Shown: positions 16,003 through 25,520, numbered from the stretch's first letter. The stretch: DNA of 64,000 bases from Bradyrhizobium sp. AUGA SZCCT0158 (GCF_018130065.1 NZ_JAFCME010000017.1:111792-175791); one strand, 5' to 3'. The notes: generated from the letters alone by a model not told the origin. Numbers and translations are program-made.

Positions 16003-18516
16003 ATGCGCTTGCTGGTGCGGTTTTTGGGATTCTTGTTCGCTGCCGGAACCGTGGTGTTCCTGGTGGGCGTCGCCGGCGTCGCCGGCGCGATCTGGCATTT
16101 CTCCAAGGACTTGCCGGATTATTCGCAGCTTCAGGATTATGAACCGCCTGTGATGACGCGCGTGCACGCCTCAGACGGCGCGCTGCTCGGCGAGTATTCC
16201 AAGGAGCGCCGACTCTATCTGCCTATCCAGGCGGTGCCGAAACTCGTCATCAACGCGTTCCTCGCCGCCGAAGACAAGAACTTCTACGAGCATGGCGGCA
16301 TCGACTTCACCGGCATGGCGCGCGCGGCGGTGCTGTATGCGCAGAACTACGGCTCCAACCGCCGGCCGCAGGGTGCGTCGACCATCACCCAGCAGGTCGC
16401 AAAGAACTTCCTGTTGACCAATGAGGTCTCCTTCGCCCGCAAGATCAAGGAAGCCTTGCTGGCGATGCGTATCGAGCGCGCCTATTCGAAGGATCGCATC
16501 CTCGAACTCTATCTCAATGAAATCTATCTCGGCCTCGGCGCCTACGGCATCGCGGCGGCGTCGCTGGTCTATTTCGACAAGTCGGTGAACGAGCTTACGA
16601 TCTCGGAAGCCTCGTATCTGGCGGCGCTGCCGAAAGCGCCGGCGGCGCTGCATCCGGTGCGCAACCGCGACCGCGCGATCGAACGCCGTAACTACGTCGT
16701 CGATCGTCTCGTCGAAAACGGCTGGATCAAGCAGGCCGATGCCGACAAGGCGCGCAAGGATCAACTCCTGGTCACCAGCCGCGGTACCGGCGCGCATATC
16801 TTCGCCGGCGAGTATTTCGCCGAGGAAGTCCGGCGCGACATCTTCGAACGTTACGGCGAAAAGAAGCTCTATGAAGGTGGCCTCTCGGTCCGGGCGACGC
16901 TCGACCCGAAGATGCAGGTGATGGCGCGCAAGACCATGGCGGCCGGCATGGTCAATTACGATGAGGCGCAGGGCTGGCGGGGTGCGCCAAGCAAGCTCGA
17001 CATTACCGGCGATTGGGGCGTGAAGCTGGCCGACGTCAAGGCGCTGAGCGATATCTCGCCCTGGCGGATGGCTGTGGTGCTGGAGACCAGCGACCAGTCG
17101 GCCCGGGTCGGTTTCCAGCCCGGACGCGAGCTCGGCGGCGCCGTCGCCAAGCAACGGCAGACCGGCATCATCACCATCGATGGCGTCAAATGGGCCAAGG
17201 CGGCGTCGGGGCCGACCAAGGGCAGAACGCCGACATCGGTCGCGCAAGTGCTCGCACCGGGCGACGTGATTTATGTCGATCCGCTGTTCGGCAAGGACGG
17301 CAATCCGGTGGAGGGGCAGTATCGCCTGCGCCAATTGCCTGAAGTGTCGGGTGCGATGGTGGCAATGGATCCCTGGACCGGCCGCGTGCTGGCCATGGTC
17401 GGCGGATTCTCGTTCGACCAGAGCCAGTTCAACCGCGCGACGCAGGCGTACCGGCAGCCGGGTTCCTCGTTCAAACCGCTGGTCTATTCAGCGGCCATGG
17501 ACAATGGCTACACGCCGTCGACCGTGGTGGTCGACGCGCCGATTGAAATCGATCAGGGGCAGGGCGCCGGCGTCTGGCGCCCGGAAAACTATTCGTCCGG
17601 CAAGTACAACGGTCCGGTGACGCTGCGCAATGCGCTGCGGCAGTCGCTCAACACGGTGACGGTGCGGCTGGCGCAGGACATCGGCATGCCCCTGATTGGC
17701 GAATATTCGCGGCGCTTCGGCGTTTACGACGAACTGCCGAACTATCTGTCCTATTCGCTTGGCGCCGGCGAAACCACGGTCATGCGCATGGTCACGGCCT
17801 ATTCGATGTTCGCCAATGGCGGCCGCCGCGTGAAGCCGACTTTGATCGATCGCATCCAGGACCGCTACGGGCACACCATCTACAAGCATGACGCGCGCGA
17901 ATGCCGCGGCTGCGACGCGCCCGGCGGCTGGAAGAATCAGCCCGAACCGCAACTGGTCGACCGCCGCGAGCAGGTGCTCGATCCGATGACGGCCTATCAG
18001 ATCACCTCGATGATGGAGTATGTCGTGCAGGCCGGCACCGCGACTGTCGTGAAGGAAGTCGGCAAGCCGATCGCCGGCAAGACCGGAACCACCAACGATG
18101 CGAAGGACGCTTGGTTCATCGGCTTCTCGCCGGACCTCGTGGTCGGCATCTATGTCGGCTACGACAAGCCGCGCACCCTCGGTGGCAAGGCGACCGGCGG
18201 TGCGCTGGCCGCGCCGATCGCACGCGACTTCCTCAAGCTCGCGCTCGCCGACAAGGCCGCGATCCCGTTCAAGGTGCCGGCCGGAATCAAGCTGGTTCGC
18301 GTCGATGCCAAGAGCGGCATGCGCGCAGGTCCCGGCGAAGGTGGCCGGACCATCCTGGAAGCCTTCAAGCCGGGTACCGCGCCGCCGGACAATTACTCCG
18401 TCATTGGCGTGGCCGATGCCGACGGGCGCGCCCCGCAGGGATATCAGGGCGGATATCAGGGGGGATACCAGTCGCCCGACTCTGGCCACATCATGCGGCC
18501 CGGCGGGCTGTACTAG
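16003..18516 (+). CDS. mrcA: penicillin-binding protein 1A, bifunctional transglycosylase/transpeptidase
   Basis: A class A PBP that polymerises and crosslinks peptidoglycan from the inner membrane. The 837 residues have one N-terminal membrane helix (about 5-30). The GT51 transglycosylase domain has AAEDKNFYEHGGID (catalytic Glu90) and GASTITQQVAKNF. An OB-like insert (about 300-430) is typical of PBP1A. The transpeptidase domain has PGSSFKPLVY (nucleophile Ser488), SLN in LRQSLNTVTV and KTGTTN (Lys693). The tail contains a short GYQGGYQGGYQ repeat. The start ATG at 16003 was chosen because the membrane anchor begins there. The upstream amidase gene is on the same strand. Confidence 0.95.
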   Translation: MRLLVRFLGFLFAAGTVVFLVGVAGVAGAIWHFSKDLPDYSQLQDYEPPVMTRVHASDGALLGEYSKERRLYLPIQAVPKLVINAFLAAEDKNFYEHGGIDFTGMARAAVLYAQNYGSNRRPQGASTITQQVAKNFLLTNEVSFARKIKEALLAMRIERAYSKDRILELYLNEIYLGLGAYGIAAASLVYFDKSVNELTISEASYLAALPKAPAALHPVRNRDRAIERRNYVVDRLVENGWIKQADADKARKDQLLVTSRGTGAHIFAGEYFAEEVRRDIFERYGEKKLYEGGLSVRATLDPKMQVMARKTMAAGMVNYDEAQGWRGAPSKLDITGDWGVKLADVKALSDISPWRMAVVLETSDQSARVGFQPGRELGGAVAKQRQTGIITIDGVKWAKAASGPTKGRTPTSVAQVLAPGDVIYVDPLFGKDGNPVEGQYRLRQLPEVSGAMVAMDPWTGRVLAMVGGFSFDQSQFNRATQAYRQPGSSFKPLVYSAAMDNGYTPSTVVVDAPIEIDQGQGAGVWRPENYSSGKYNGPVTLRNALRQSLNTVTVRLAQDIGMPLIGEYSRRFGVYDELPNYLSYSLGAGETTVMRMVTAYSMFANGGRRVKPTLIDRIQDRYGHTIYKHDARECRGCDAPGGWKNQPEPQLVDRREQVLDPMTAYQITSMMEYVVQAGTATVVKEVGKPIAGKTGTTNDAKDAWFIGFSPDLVVGIYVGYDKPRTLGGKATGGALAAPIARDFLKLALADKAAIPFKVPAGIKLVRVDAKSGMRAGPGEGGRTILEAFKPGTAPPDNYSVIGVADADGRAPQGYQGGYQGGYQSPDSGHIMRPGGLY

Positions 18517-18613
18517 GCTCGTTGGTGTGAAGAAACCGCTTGGGACCGAACCCCAGGCGGATTGCGCTTTGTAAGAGACGCCGCTACATCCCTGCGAACA
18601 CTAACTCTATATC

Positions 18614-18663
18614 TTGACGCGTTTTCTTCACGCGAACCAGTACCCACTTCGCTTGAAAACGCT
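18614..18663. repeat. copy C of the dispersed repeat, upstream of prfB
   Basis: Read on the minus strand: AGCGTTTTCAAGCGAAGTGG, a GTACTGG-type spacer, then TTCGCGTGAAGAAAACGCGTC. This is close to copies B and E. It ends 35 nt before the prfB start codon, so it is probably in or beside the prfB promoter. Confidence 0.75.
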
Positions 18664-18697
18664 ATATTAGCGGTTTGCACCGCAGATCAGAGACACC

Positions 18698-19829
18698 ATG
18701 CGCGCCGAAGTCGAACGCCTCGTTGAAGAGATCAAGCAGTCAGTCGGGCTGCTGAGGAGGCATCTTTGACGTCGAACAGTCCACGGCACGGCTGGCCGAG
18801 CTGAACAAGCTCGCCGAAGATCCCAATCTCTGGAACGATCCGCAGAAGGCCCAGAAGCTGATGCAGGAGCGCACCTCGCTGGAGGATGCGCTGCAGGGCA
18901 TCGGCAAGGTCGAGCGCGAACTCAGCGACAATGTCGAGATGATCGAACTCGGCGAAGCCGAGAACGATGCCGGTGTCGTCACCGAAGCCGAGAACGCACT
19001 GAAGGCGCTGAAAAAGGAAGTGGCGCGCCGCGAGCTCGAGGCGCTGCTGTCGGGCGAGGCGGACCGGTTCGATTCCTATCTCGAAGTCCATGCCGGCGCG
19101 GGTGGCACCGAAAGCCAGGACTGGGCCGAGATGCTGCTGCGCATGTATACGCGCTGGGCCGAGAAGCACGGCTTCAAGATCGAATATCTGGAAGAAACAC
19201 AAGGCGAAGAAGCCGGCATCAAATCCGCCACCATCCAGATCTCGGGCCACAACGCCTATGGCTGGCTCAAGACCGAGGCGGGCGTGCACCGGCTGGTGCG
19301 GATCTCGCCGTACGATTCCAACGCGCGCCGGCATACCTCGTTCTCGTCGGTCGCGATCTTTCCCGTGGTCGACAACAGCATCAAGATCGACATCGCGGAG
19401 TCCGACGTGCGCACCGACACCATGCGCTCGGGTGGTGCCGGCGGTCAGCACGTCAACAAGACCGAATCCGCGGTGCGGCTGACGCATATTCCGACCGGCG
19501 TCGCCGTGGTCTGTCAGGCCGGCCGCTCGCAGCACAAGAACCGCGCGCAGGCCTGGGACATGTTGCGCGCGCGGCTCTACGAAATCGAGCTGAAGAAGCG
19601 CGAGGAGCAGGCCGCGGCCGATCAGGCCGCCAAGACCGATATCGGCTGGGGTCACCAGATCCGCTCCTACGTGTTGCAGCCCTATCAGATGGTCAAGGAT
19701 TTGCGCACCGGTGTGCAGACCTCGGACACGTCAGGCGTGCTCGACGGCGATCTCGATGAGTTCATGGCCGCGACGCTGGCACAGCGTGCGTTCGGCACCT
19801 CGCCCGGTTCGGTCGAGGATGTGGATTAA
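18698..19829 (+). CDS. prfB: peptide chain release factor 2, expressed by programmed +1 frameshift
   Basis: RF2 releases the finished peptide at UGA and UAA codons. Translation starts at ATG 18698 and the first 23 codons end at an in-frame CTT TGA (18764-18769). The ribosome slips +1 at CTT and continues with GAC (18768), giving 376 residues in all. The rest is uninterrupted: it has the peptidyl-transfer motif GGAGGQHVNKTES and the codon-reading loop SPYDSNARRHTSF, where E. coli has SPF; SPY appears usual in rhizobia. The frameshift is the RF2 autoregulation device, not a mutation: when RF2 is scarce, slow reading of UGA favours the slip. The next gene starts 3 nt after the stop. Confidence 0.95.
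18755..18770 (+). promoter_or_regulatory. RF2 programmed frameshift signal AGGAGG-CAT-CTTTGAC
   Basis: AGGAGG (18755-18760) is an internal Shine-Dalgarno sequence three nucleotides before the slippery CTT TGA C (18764-18770). Spacing and order equal those of E. coli (AGGGGG TAT CTT TGA C). The stop UGA is itself read by RF2. Confidence 0.95.
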
Positions 19830-19832
19830 CCC

Positions 19833-20708
19833 ATGACGACGACAGTCGCTTTCATCGGCCTTGGCCGCATGGGCCACGGCATGGCGGGCCGCTATCTCGA
19901 CGCCGGCTTTTCGGTTGCGATCTGGAATCGCAGCAAGGCCAAAGCCGAGGATCTGATCGCGCGCGGCGCGCGCTGGGCGGCTTCACCGGCGGCTGCGGCC
20001 GAGGGCGCGGATGCCGTCGTCACCATGGTCGCCGATGACGGAGCGTCTCGCGCCGTGTGGCTCGGCCAGGATGGCGCGGCCGCGAAGATGAAGCCCGGCA
20101 CGCTGGCGATCGAATGCTCCACGGTGTCGTACCAGCACGCGCTCGACCTGGCGCGTGAACTGCGCGGGCGCGAGTTGATCTACATCGATTGCCCCGTCAC
20201 CGGCCTGCCGAGCGCGGCGGCCGCCGGGAAGCTGACGCTGCTGGTTGGCGCCGACACAGCTGATCTCGATCGGGCAAAACCATATCTGGCGCCGATCAGC
20301 GACATAGTCCGGCACTTTGGCGCTGTCGGCACCGGCACCGTCTTCAAGCTGATCAACAATCTGATGGGCGCGGTGCAGATCGCAAGTCTGGCCGAAGGCA
20401 TCGCGATGGCCGAGCAGGCAGGGCTGGACATGAACCTTGTGGCGGAAGCGCTGGCGACCGGCGCGGTCGCGAGCCCGCAGGTGATCCGTCATTCAAAGCG
20501 CATGGTGGCGCGCGATTTCTCCGGCGCGTCGTTCACGGCGGCGCTCCGCCACAAGGATGCCGCCTATGCGGTGCAGTTGGCCGAAAGCCTGCTGGCCCGA
20601 ACGCCGCCGGTCGGCCGCGCCGCGGTGGAAGCCTATGCCCATGCCAAGGCCGAGATGCCCGACGACGACGAAGGCAGGATGATCGAGATCGTGTCGCGCC
20701 CGAAATAG
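19833..20708 (+). CDS. NAD(P)-dependent beta-hydroxyacid dehydrogenase family protein
   Basis: A member of the 3-hydroxyisobutyrate/tartronate-semialdehyde/6-phosphogluconate dehydrogenase superfamily; the substrate is unknown. The 291 residues begin with the Rossmann motif FIGLGRMGHGMAGRYL. They contain the substrate-binding stretch VTGLPSAAAAGKLTLLVGAD (where true 3-HIBDH has the pattern DAPVSGG) and the catalytic Lys in FKLINNLMGAV. The first ATG lies 3 nt after the prfB stop, so expression is probably coupled to prfB, although no functional link is evident. Other possibilities are a succinic semialdehyde or glyoxylate reductase. Confidence 0.85.
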   Translation: MTTTVAFIGLGRMGHGMAGRYLDAGFSVAIWNRSKAKAEDLIARGARWAASPAAAAEGADAVVTMVADDGASRAVWLGQDGAAAKMKPGTLAIECSTVSYQHALDLARELRGRELIYIDCPVTGLPSAAAAGKLTLLVGADTADLDRAKPYLAPISDIVRHFGAVGTGTVFKLINNLMGAVQIASLAEGIAMAEQAGLDMNLVAEALATGAVASPQVIRHSKRMVARDFSGASFTAALRHKDAAYAVQLAESLLARTPPVGRAAVEAYAHAKAEMPDDDEGRMIEIVSRPK

Positions 20709-20788
20709 GCGCGTACGTGTTCGGAAATCGGGTGGGCAAGGCTCGCGGGCCGGAATAGATCTGCGCCGAATGCAGATATGAGCCGTAC

Positions 20789-21718
20789 ATGACCACCGCC
20801 GACAACAGGATCGACGCCCGCGACTGGTCGCTGCTCGGCGTGCTTTCGATCCTGTGGGGCGGCTCGTTCTTTTTCAACGGCGTGGTGCTGCGGGAATTGC
20901 CGCCGCTGACACTGGTGCTGCTGCGCGTGGCGCTAGCCTCGATCGTCCTGCTGCCCTTGCTGTGGGTCTACCGGATTGATTTTCCCAAAGGGATTGCAGG
21001 CTGGAAGCCGTTCTTCGCGATCGGGCTCTTCAACAACGTCTTGCCGTTCTCGCTGATCGTGGCGGGGCAGACGACGATCCCGAGCGGGCTGGCCTCGATC
21101 CTCAACGCCACCACGCCGTTGTTTACCGTTGTGGTGATGGCGGCGGCCGGCGAAGAGAAGCTGCAGGCGCGGCGGATCGCGGGCGTCGTGGTCGGCTTGA
21201 TCGGCGTCGTCATCCTGCGTGGCTGGAGTTTGGACGGCGACGGATTCTGGGGCGAGCAGGGCATCGGCATCCTGCTCTGCCTCACCGGCGCGTTCAGCTA
21301 TGGCTTGTCGGCGCTCGTGGCGCGACGGCTGCTGTCGAACTCGCCGCCGCTGGGGACGGCGACGTTTCAGTTGCTGGCTTCGAGCGTCATGATGGTGATT
21401 GTCGCCGGCTTCGTCGACCGTCCCTGGCAATTGCCGATGCCGGGGCTTGCGACGTGGGGCGCTGTGATCGGTCTGGCTGTCCTGTCGACGGCGCTGGCCT
21501 ACATCGTGTTCTTCCAGATCCTGCGGCGCTCAGGCGCGACCAATGTCATGCTGGTGACGCTATTGATTCCGGTCACCGCCATCGTGCTCGGCTATTTGGT
21601 GCTGGGCGAACAGATTTCGCCGCGCGAGATCGCGGGCGCGCTGGTGATTGGCAGCGCACTGCTGTTGATCGACGGGCGGGTGCTCGGGTTGTTTCGATGG
21701 CCGGCCGTCGTCGGATAG
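20789..21718 (+). CDS. EamA/DMT-family transporter
   Basis: An inner-membrane carrier of the drug/metabolite transporter superfamily, probably an exporter; the substrate is unknown. The 309 residues form ten hydrophobic segments in two EamA halves (about 15-145 and 160-300). Typical segment edges are LSILWGGSFFFNGVVLRELP in helix 1 and NVMLVTLLIPVTAIVLGYLV near the end of the second half. The ATG at 20789 fits the usual N-terminus, though no strong ribosome site is seen. It converges with the small gene at 21719-21913, which begins right where this one stops. Confidence 0.88.
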   Translation: MTTADNRIDARDWSLLGVLSILWGGSFFFNGVVLRELPPLTLVLLRVALASIVLLPLLWVYRIDFPKGIAGWKPFFAIGLFNNVLPFSLIVAGQTTIPSGLASILNATTPLFTVVVMAAAGEEKLQARRIAGVVVGLIGVVILRGWSLDGDGFWGEQGIGILLCLTGAFSYGLSALVARRLLSNSPPLGTATFQLLASSVMMVIVAGFVDRPWQLPMPGLATWGAVIGLAVLSTALAYIVFFQILRRSGATNVMLVTLLIPVTAIVLGYLVLGEQISPREIAGALVIGSALLLIDGRVLGLFRWPAVVG

Positions 21719-21913
21719 CTAGCCGTTGTTTTCGGTGAATTTCTTGTAGATCCAGCGCCTGCCGTCATGGCGCCGCCAAACCTTGCCGGTCAGCAACCGT
21801 CCGGTGATGGATCGCCGAGGAATGAAAATCTTCCGCAAGTGCCAGACTTCGGCCCAGGCGGGCTTCGGACTGAGGCTCAATATTCGTAACCGCTCCTGGC
21901 TTTCCGCATGCAT
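21719..21913 (-). CDS. small basic protein of unknown function, 64 residues
   Basis: An unrecognised small protein with a strongly basic, Trp-rich composition. It contains PKPAWAEVWHLRKIFIPRRS and GKVWRRHDGRRWIYKKF, with five Trp residues and no hydrophobic segment. The pattern does not look like a chance frame, and similar short Trp/Arg-rich proteins are common in Bradyrhizobium genomes (from memory, not searched). It is adjacent to the EamA stop without spacing and convergent with it. The region 21914-22071 beyond it shows no gene. Confidence 0.5.
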   Translation of the reverse strand: MHAESQERLRILSLSPKPAWAEVWHLRKIFIPRRSITGRLLTGKVWRRHDGRRWIYKKFTENNG

Positions 21914-22071
21914 GGCGCGCGCTCACGATTTAACGAGGCCGCCGGGCGGAAAATGATCGCCCGACGGCGAAGTTAACAGGGGTTGGAACGAACAAATCGT
22001 CCACTGCATGCACGATAGCGCGCGGCGGTCGTGATGCAATTGAAGTCGCTGGTTAAGCTAACCTGTCAACC

Positions 22072-24255
22072 TTACCGGCGGCTCTTCCATTGCGCGAACC
22101 AGCTTGAAAATCTTCCGTTGTCGCGCTCGCCGCCGTGCCAGGCGGCATAGACCGCGCCGTTGTCTGCCACCAACACGACGGCATCGAGGCCTTTGGAACG
22201 GCGCAGCGTGTCGATGGCTTGCTGCGGCGTTTGCGCGATTGGACCTGCGACATTGAAGGACGTGTTGACGGATATCTCGACGCCGATGTGACGGCCGAGC
22301 GCCTTCAGATAAGCGTGGGTGAGGGGATCGTCATCCGCATTGACGATCTGAATCCGGCCGGTGCCGTCGGCATGAATCACGGCCGGAATCTTGTCGCGTG
22401 CGCCCGGCTTCGATTGCGCCGTCAGCACCATGTAATTGTAGGCGTTGTAACCGGCATCGGAGGCGCCCGGCAGCAGCTCGAAATATTGGTGGGCAGCTTC
22501 CAGCGTTGCCATCGGCGCCAGCGGGCGGATCGCCTCGCGGTATTTGACGCGCTCGTTGAGCCGCTCTCGCGCGTTGGGGTCACAGGGATTGGCGAGGATC
22601 GAGCGGTGGCCGAGCGCGCGCGGTCCGGTCTCGGCGGCGCCCTGATAGAGCGCAATCACGCCGCTCTGCGCGACCACAAACGCCGTCAGGTCGGCGACGG
22701 CGTCGCGTCCATCAGCGGTCGAGATATCACCAATGCGCTGCGAGGCGATGTCATCGGCTTCCAGCGCGCTCGCGATGGCTTCATTTGACGGCGGCAGGCC
22801 GCAATAGAACGCATGCGTCATCGGCGCGCCGCGCGGGGCGCCCGCCAGATGCGCGAACAGCCACGCCGCGCCGATGGTGACGCCGGGATCGCCGGGCACC
22901 GGCGGCACCCACAGATGCAGGCGCGCCTTGCGCTGCTGGGCGTCGGCGAACCAGGCTTCATTGAAATGTTCGAGCAGGCGCATGTTGCCGATCGCGTTCA
23001 GCGCGACGCCGCCGGTCAGCACCAGCCGGCTCGCGCCTGTGACGCGCAACAGGTGGTCCACGACATGGATCATGGCGTCCTCGAACACCAATTGCGTCGC
23101 GGCCGCCTTGTCGAGGCGTTCCTTGGTGTCGGGACGGTGATGGATGTCCTCGACACGCAGCACCGCGTCGGGATTCCAGAGCTGCTCGGGCTTGAGCGCT
23201 GGTCCAAGGATGTCGGTGAGCGCCGTCTTGTAAGGGTTGTCGAACGGGTCGCAATACCAGTTGGCCATCGCGCGGTTGAGCCTGACTTCGCCGGCTTCGC
23301 CGAAGTGCAGGACGTTTCGCAGCCGCGCGTAATACGGATTTGTCGCGCGGTTCATGTCGCCCCAGGCGGCCGCGCCCATATAGCGGCCCTCGCTGGAGAG
23401 CCAAGTCCAGCCGCCCTGCGTTGAAGAGATCACGCTGTAGAACGCACCCAATGAATCGAACATGCTGTCGTTGCAGTAGAGCCGGCGCATCTTGGCGTGC
23501 TGGACGACGTACAACGAGATCGACCCCTGATCGCCGGTGCCATCGAGCACCGCGACCGCCACCCGCTCGCCGTCGTCGGCGAAGGGCGACGCCGCATAGG
23601 AAAACCAGGCATGGTTGTCGTGATGCGGCAGGCAGATCAGCGGCAGGCGTTCGGAAAGCCCCATTTGCTTCGCAAGGATCTTCGGCGTGCGCGTCATCTG
23701 GTCGAGACGTCGTCCGTCGAAGCCCGCGGCTTCGGTGGTGCGCAGCAGCTTGAGGCTTTGCGGGATTTCTTCCAGCACCGAGCGTGCCAGTGTTCCCGCC
23801 AATGTCGGGTAGTCCCAGCTGGTCAGCCAGGCGTCGATATCGGCGATGTCGCGCCCGATGCCACGCAAGGCTGCAACCATCGCATCGACAGAGGCGCGCG
23901 GATATTCCGTCGTGTGCTTGTTGCCGGAAAAACGTTCTTCCTCGTTGTTGAGGATCAGGTGGGGGCCATGGGCCTGCGTTACCTCGACCAGCGCCACGCC
24001 CGAATTGTGCGTGCCGGGCGCGCCGAGGCCGGCGAGATAGACCGTTTCCCCGCGCGCGAGCTTGTCGCGCACCTTCGCGATGCGCGCATCGGCAAATTTC
24101 GAGCCGAGCTGGTGAAAGCCGGCCGCGCCAAACGTCTTCGCCGCCAGCCATCGCGCGGCGCGGAATCCGCCGGCGGCGAGCTTCGGATGTCGGGGACCAA
24201 TGCGTGTCGTCGGGTTCAATTCCAAGGCGGCCTTGCAGGGGAAACGTGTCGCCAT
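22072..24255 (-). CDS. NodU/CmcH-family O-carbamoyltransferase
   Basis: An ATP-dependent carbamoyltransferase of the NodU/TobZ family, which moves the carbamoyl group of carbamoyl phosphate to a hydroxyl of a sugar or secondary metabolite. The 727 residues contain the Kae1-like domain with the early motif NNEEERFSGNKHTTEYPRAS (about 103-122) and TGGVALNAIGNMRL. The C-terminal YrdC-like part has ETGPRALGHRSILANP and SVNTSFNVAGPI. NodU proteins are about 560-620 residues; here about 70 N-terminal residues precede the family start (TVYLAGLGAPGTHNSGVALV). No nod genes are nearby, so nodulation is not implied. A 62-residue ORF and an AraC gene lie just upstream on the same strand. Confidence 0.88.
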   Translation of the reverse strand: MATRFPCKAALELNPTTRIGPRHPKLAAGGFRAARWLAAKTFGAAGFHQLGSKFADARIAKVRDKLARGETVYLAGLGAPGTHNSGVALVEVTQAHGPHLILNNEEERFSGNKHTTEYPRASVDAMVAALRGIGRDIADIDAWLTSWDYPTLAGTLARSVLEEIPQSLKLLRTTEAAGFDGRRLDQMTRTPKILAKQMGLSERLPLICLPHHDNHAWFSYAASPFADDGERVAVAVLDGTGDQGSISLYVVQHAKMRRLYCNDSMFDSLGAFYSVISSTQGGWTWLSSEGRYMGAAAWGDMNRATNPYYARLRNVLHFGEAGEVRLNRAMANWYCDPFDNPYKTALTDILGPALKPEQLWNPDAVLRVEDIHHRPDTKERLDKAAATQLVFEDAMIHVVDHLLRVTGASRLVLTGGVALNAIGNMRLLEHFNEAWFADAQQRKARLHLWVPPVPGDPGVTIGAAWLFAHLAGAPRGAPMTHAFYCGLPPSNEAIASALEADDIASQRIGDISTADGRDAVADLTAFVVAQSGVIALYQGAAETGPRALGHRSILANPCDPNARERLNERVKYREAIRPLAPMATLEAAHQYFELLPGASDAGYNAYNYMVLTAQSKPGARDKIPAVIHADGTGRIQIVNADDDPLTHAYLKALGRHIGVEISVNTSFNVAGPIAQTPQQAIDTLRRSKGLDAVVLVADNGAVYAAWHGGERDNGRFSSWFAQWKSRR

Positions 24256-24258
24256 GCA

Positions 24259-24447
24259 TCAATCATAAAAGGCGGCGCGCAACAATGCTGTTTCATCCAG
24301 CGGATTAAGCGGCCGCTTGCCAGCCCGCGCGCGGCTTGCGACACTTTGCCGAACGACTTCTTTCCGATCGAGCAGATGCAGCTGATGAAGTTCAACGGCA
24401 TAAGCTGGGAGCTGTTCGGCGATATCATCGCGGGTGAGGTTGGGCAC
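24259..24447 (-). CDS. possible small protein, 62 residues, between araC-type and carbamoyltransferase genes
   Basis: An unrecognised ORF starting with GTG at 24445-24447, with balanced composition (N-terminus MPNLTRDDIAEQLPAYAVEL, C-terminus LNPLDETALLRAAFYD). It starts 19 nt after the AraC-type gene's stop and ends 3 nt before the carbamoyltransferase ATG. Its tight packing and lack of low-complexity sequence argue for a real gene. No clear ribosome site is visible and the function is unknown. Its predicted structure is helical and soluble. It could be a co-transcribed accessory protein or a chance frame. Confidence 0.4.
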   Translation of the reverse strand: MPNLTRDDIAEQLPAYAVELHQLHLLDRKEVVRQSVASRARAGKRPLNPLDETALLRAAFYD

Positions 24448-24466
24448 TAAGCCAGCATTGATTGGT

Positions 24467-25489
24467 TCAGCTCATCCTGCGCAGGGTCGAGGACGGCGTT
24501 TCGCCGAATTTCTTGCCGTAAGCGCGCGCCATGCGGCTGAGATGGGTAAATCCGAGTTCGAATGCGATCTCCGTGATGCTCTCGCCGGGGCGTGCGCTGG
24601 TCAGCCGGGCATTGAGGTGCGCCAGCCTGATATCGAGCAGCATCTGCGAAATCGACGTGCCGAAATGGCGGCGGAAGCCGATCTGCAGCGCGCGGATGCC
24701 GATGCCGGTGATTTCGGCGAGTTGGGCCAGATCGAGCGGCTCGGCGGCGTGGGCATGCAGGCAATCCCGCGCCCGCCGCAACGGCCGCGGCAGCGTTTCG
24801 GCGCGGCCGCCGAACACCTGCATCGCTACGCTCCGGCTGTGGTGCTGACCGTGGAGCAGGGCGCCGAGCAGCGCCTCGCGCAATTCGGCCGCGGCAACCG
24901 GTGCCAGGCGGCGGCTGGGTCCGAGACGCTCGGCCAGATCGACCAGGTCAGCGGCCCCTGACAGCAGCTCGCGCCCGCAGGCCTGGTTGAGATCGATCGC
25001 CGGCGTAAACTCGACCGCACCCGCCGGCTTTCCTGAAAGCGCTGCGGCCCGCTGTTCGACCAGCCGCCGGTCCACCAGAAGGATGAGTTGGGCGCAATCG
25101 CCATCCCATGTCATCCGCGTCGGGATGGTCGGGGAAAGCAGCGAAGCGCGCGTGCCCGGGCTGCTTTCAACCTCGCAGGCCGCGGTTGCGATCCGCGCTG
25201 ATCCGTGCAGCGGAATCTGCAGCAGAAAAAAGCGGTCGAGGCAGCCGGGATCGATCGATACCGATCCGCCATAGGCGACGTAGTTGATGGAGAACCCTTC
25301 GAAGGCGGCGCAATTGTGCTGGGCGTAAAAACCCGGCGCCGACGGGCGAGTGGGCGTCAACTGATGGGGGCAGAAGATGCGTCCGATCGCCTCGGCGGCG
25401 GCATCGACATCGCCGGTCGATACGCGATTGAACGCGGCCAGCCTCGCGTCTTGAACCCTTTCGGCAACGGCTGCGCCCATCGTCCTCAC
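24467..25489 (-). CDS. AraC-family transcriptional regulator
   Basis: A cytoplasmic DNA-binding regulator. The 340 residues have an N-terminal AraC-binding-like domain (about 30-200) and a C-terminal double helix-turn-helix with ITGIGIRALQIGFRRHFGTS and the second helix region ITEIAFELGFTHLSRMARAY. This is the type whose signal domain senses a small organic ligand. The start is GTG at 25489. It is divergent from the cupin-monooxygenase pair and upstream of the carbamoyltransferase on its own strand, so it is the likely local regulator of both. The shared region carries a TATAAT at 25515-25520 and a small palindrome at 25500-25514. Confidence 0.9.
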   Translation of the reverse strand: MRTMGAAVAERVQDARLAAFNRVSTGDVDAAAEAIGRIFCPHQLTPTRPSAPGFYAQHNCAAFEGFSINYVAYGGSVSIDPGCLDRFFLLQIPLHGSARIATAACEVESSPGTRASLLSPTIPTRMTWDGDCAQLILLVDRRLVEQRAAALSGKPAGAVEFTPAIDLNQACGRELLSGAADLVDLAERLGPSRRLAPVAAAELREALLGALLHGQHHSRSVAMQVFGGRAETLPRPLRRARDCLHAHAAEPLDLAQLAEITGIGIRALQIGFRRHFGTSISQMLLDIRLAHLNARLTSARPGESITEIAFELGFTHLSRMARAYGKKFGETPSSTLRRMS

Positions 25490-25499
25490 ACGGCCTTCG

Positions 25500-25520
25500 G
25501 GGTTGTTTGAACCCTATAAT
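25500..25520. promoter_or_regulatory. candidate promoter/operator in the araC-type/cupin divergent region
   Basis: GGGTT (25500-25504) and AACCC (25510-25514) form an inverted repeat, followed by a TATAAT at 25515-25520 that could be a -10 box for the rightward cupin-monooxygenase pair. No convincing -35 was found, so the call is weak. The rest of 25521-25758 shows no trusted gene; the short open frames there lack ribosome sites. Confidence 0.3.

Noticed and set aside
18698..18860. prfB as a broken gene because of the TGA at 18767
   Set aside because: The stop is in the standard RF2 frameshift context, so it is a control device and not a mutation.
22072..24255. nodulation gene nodU
   Set aside because: The family is right, but there are no nod genes or nod box nearby and the protein is too long, so the symbol was not used.
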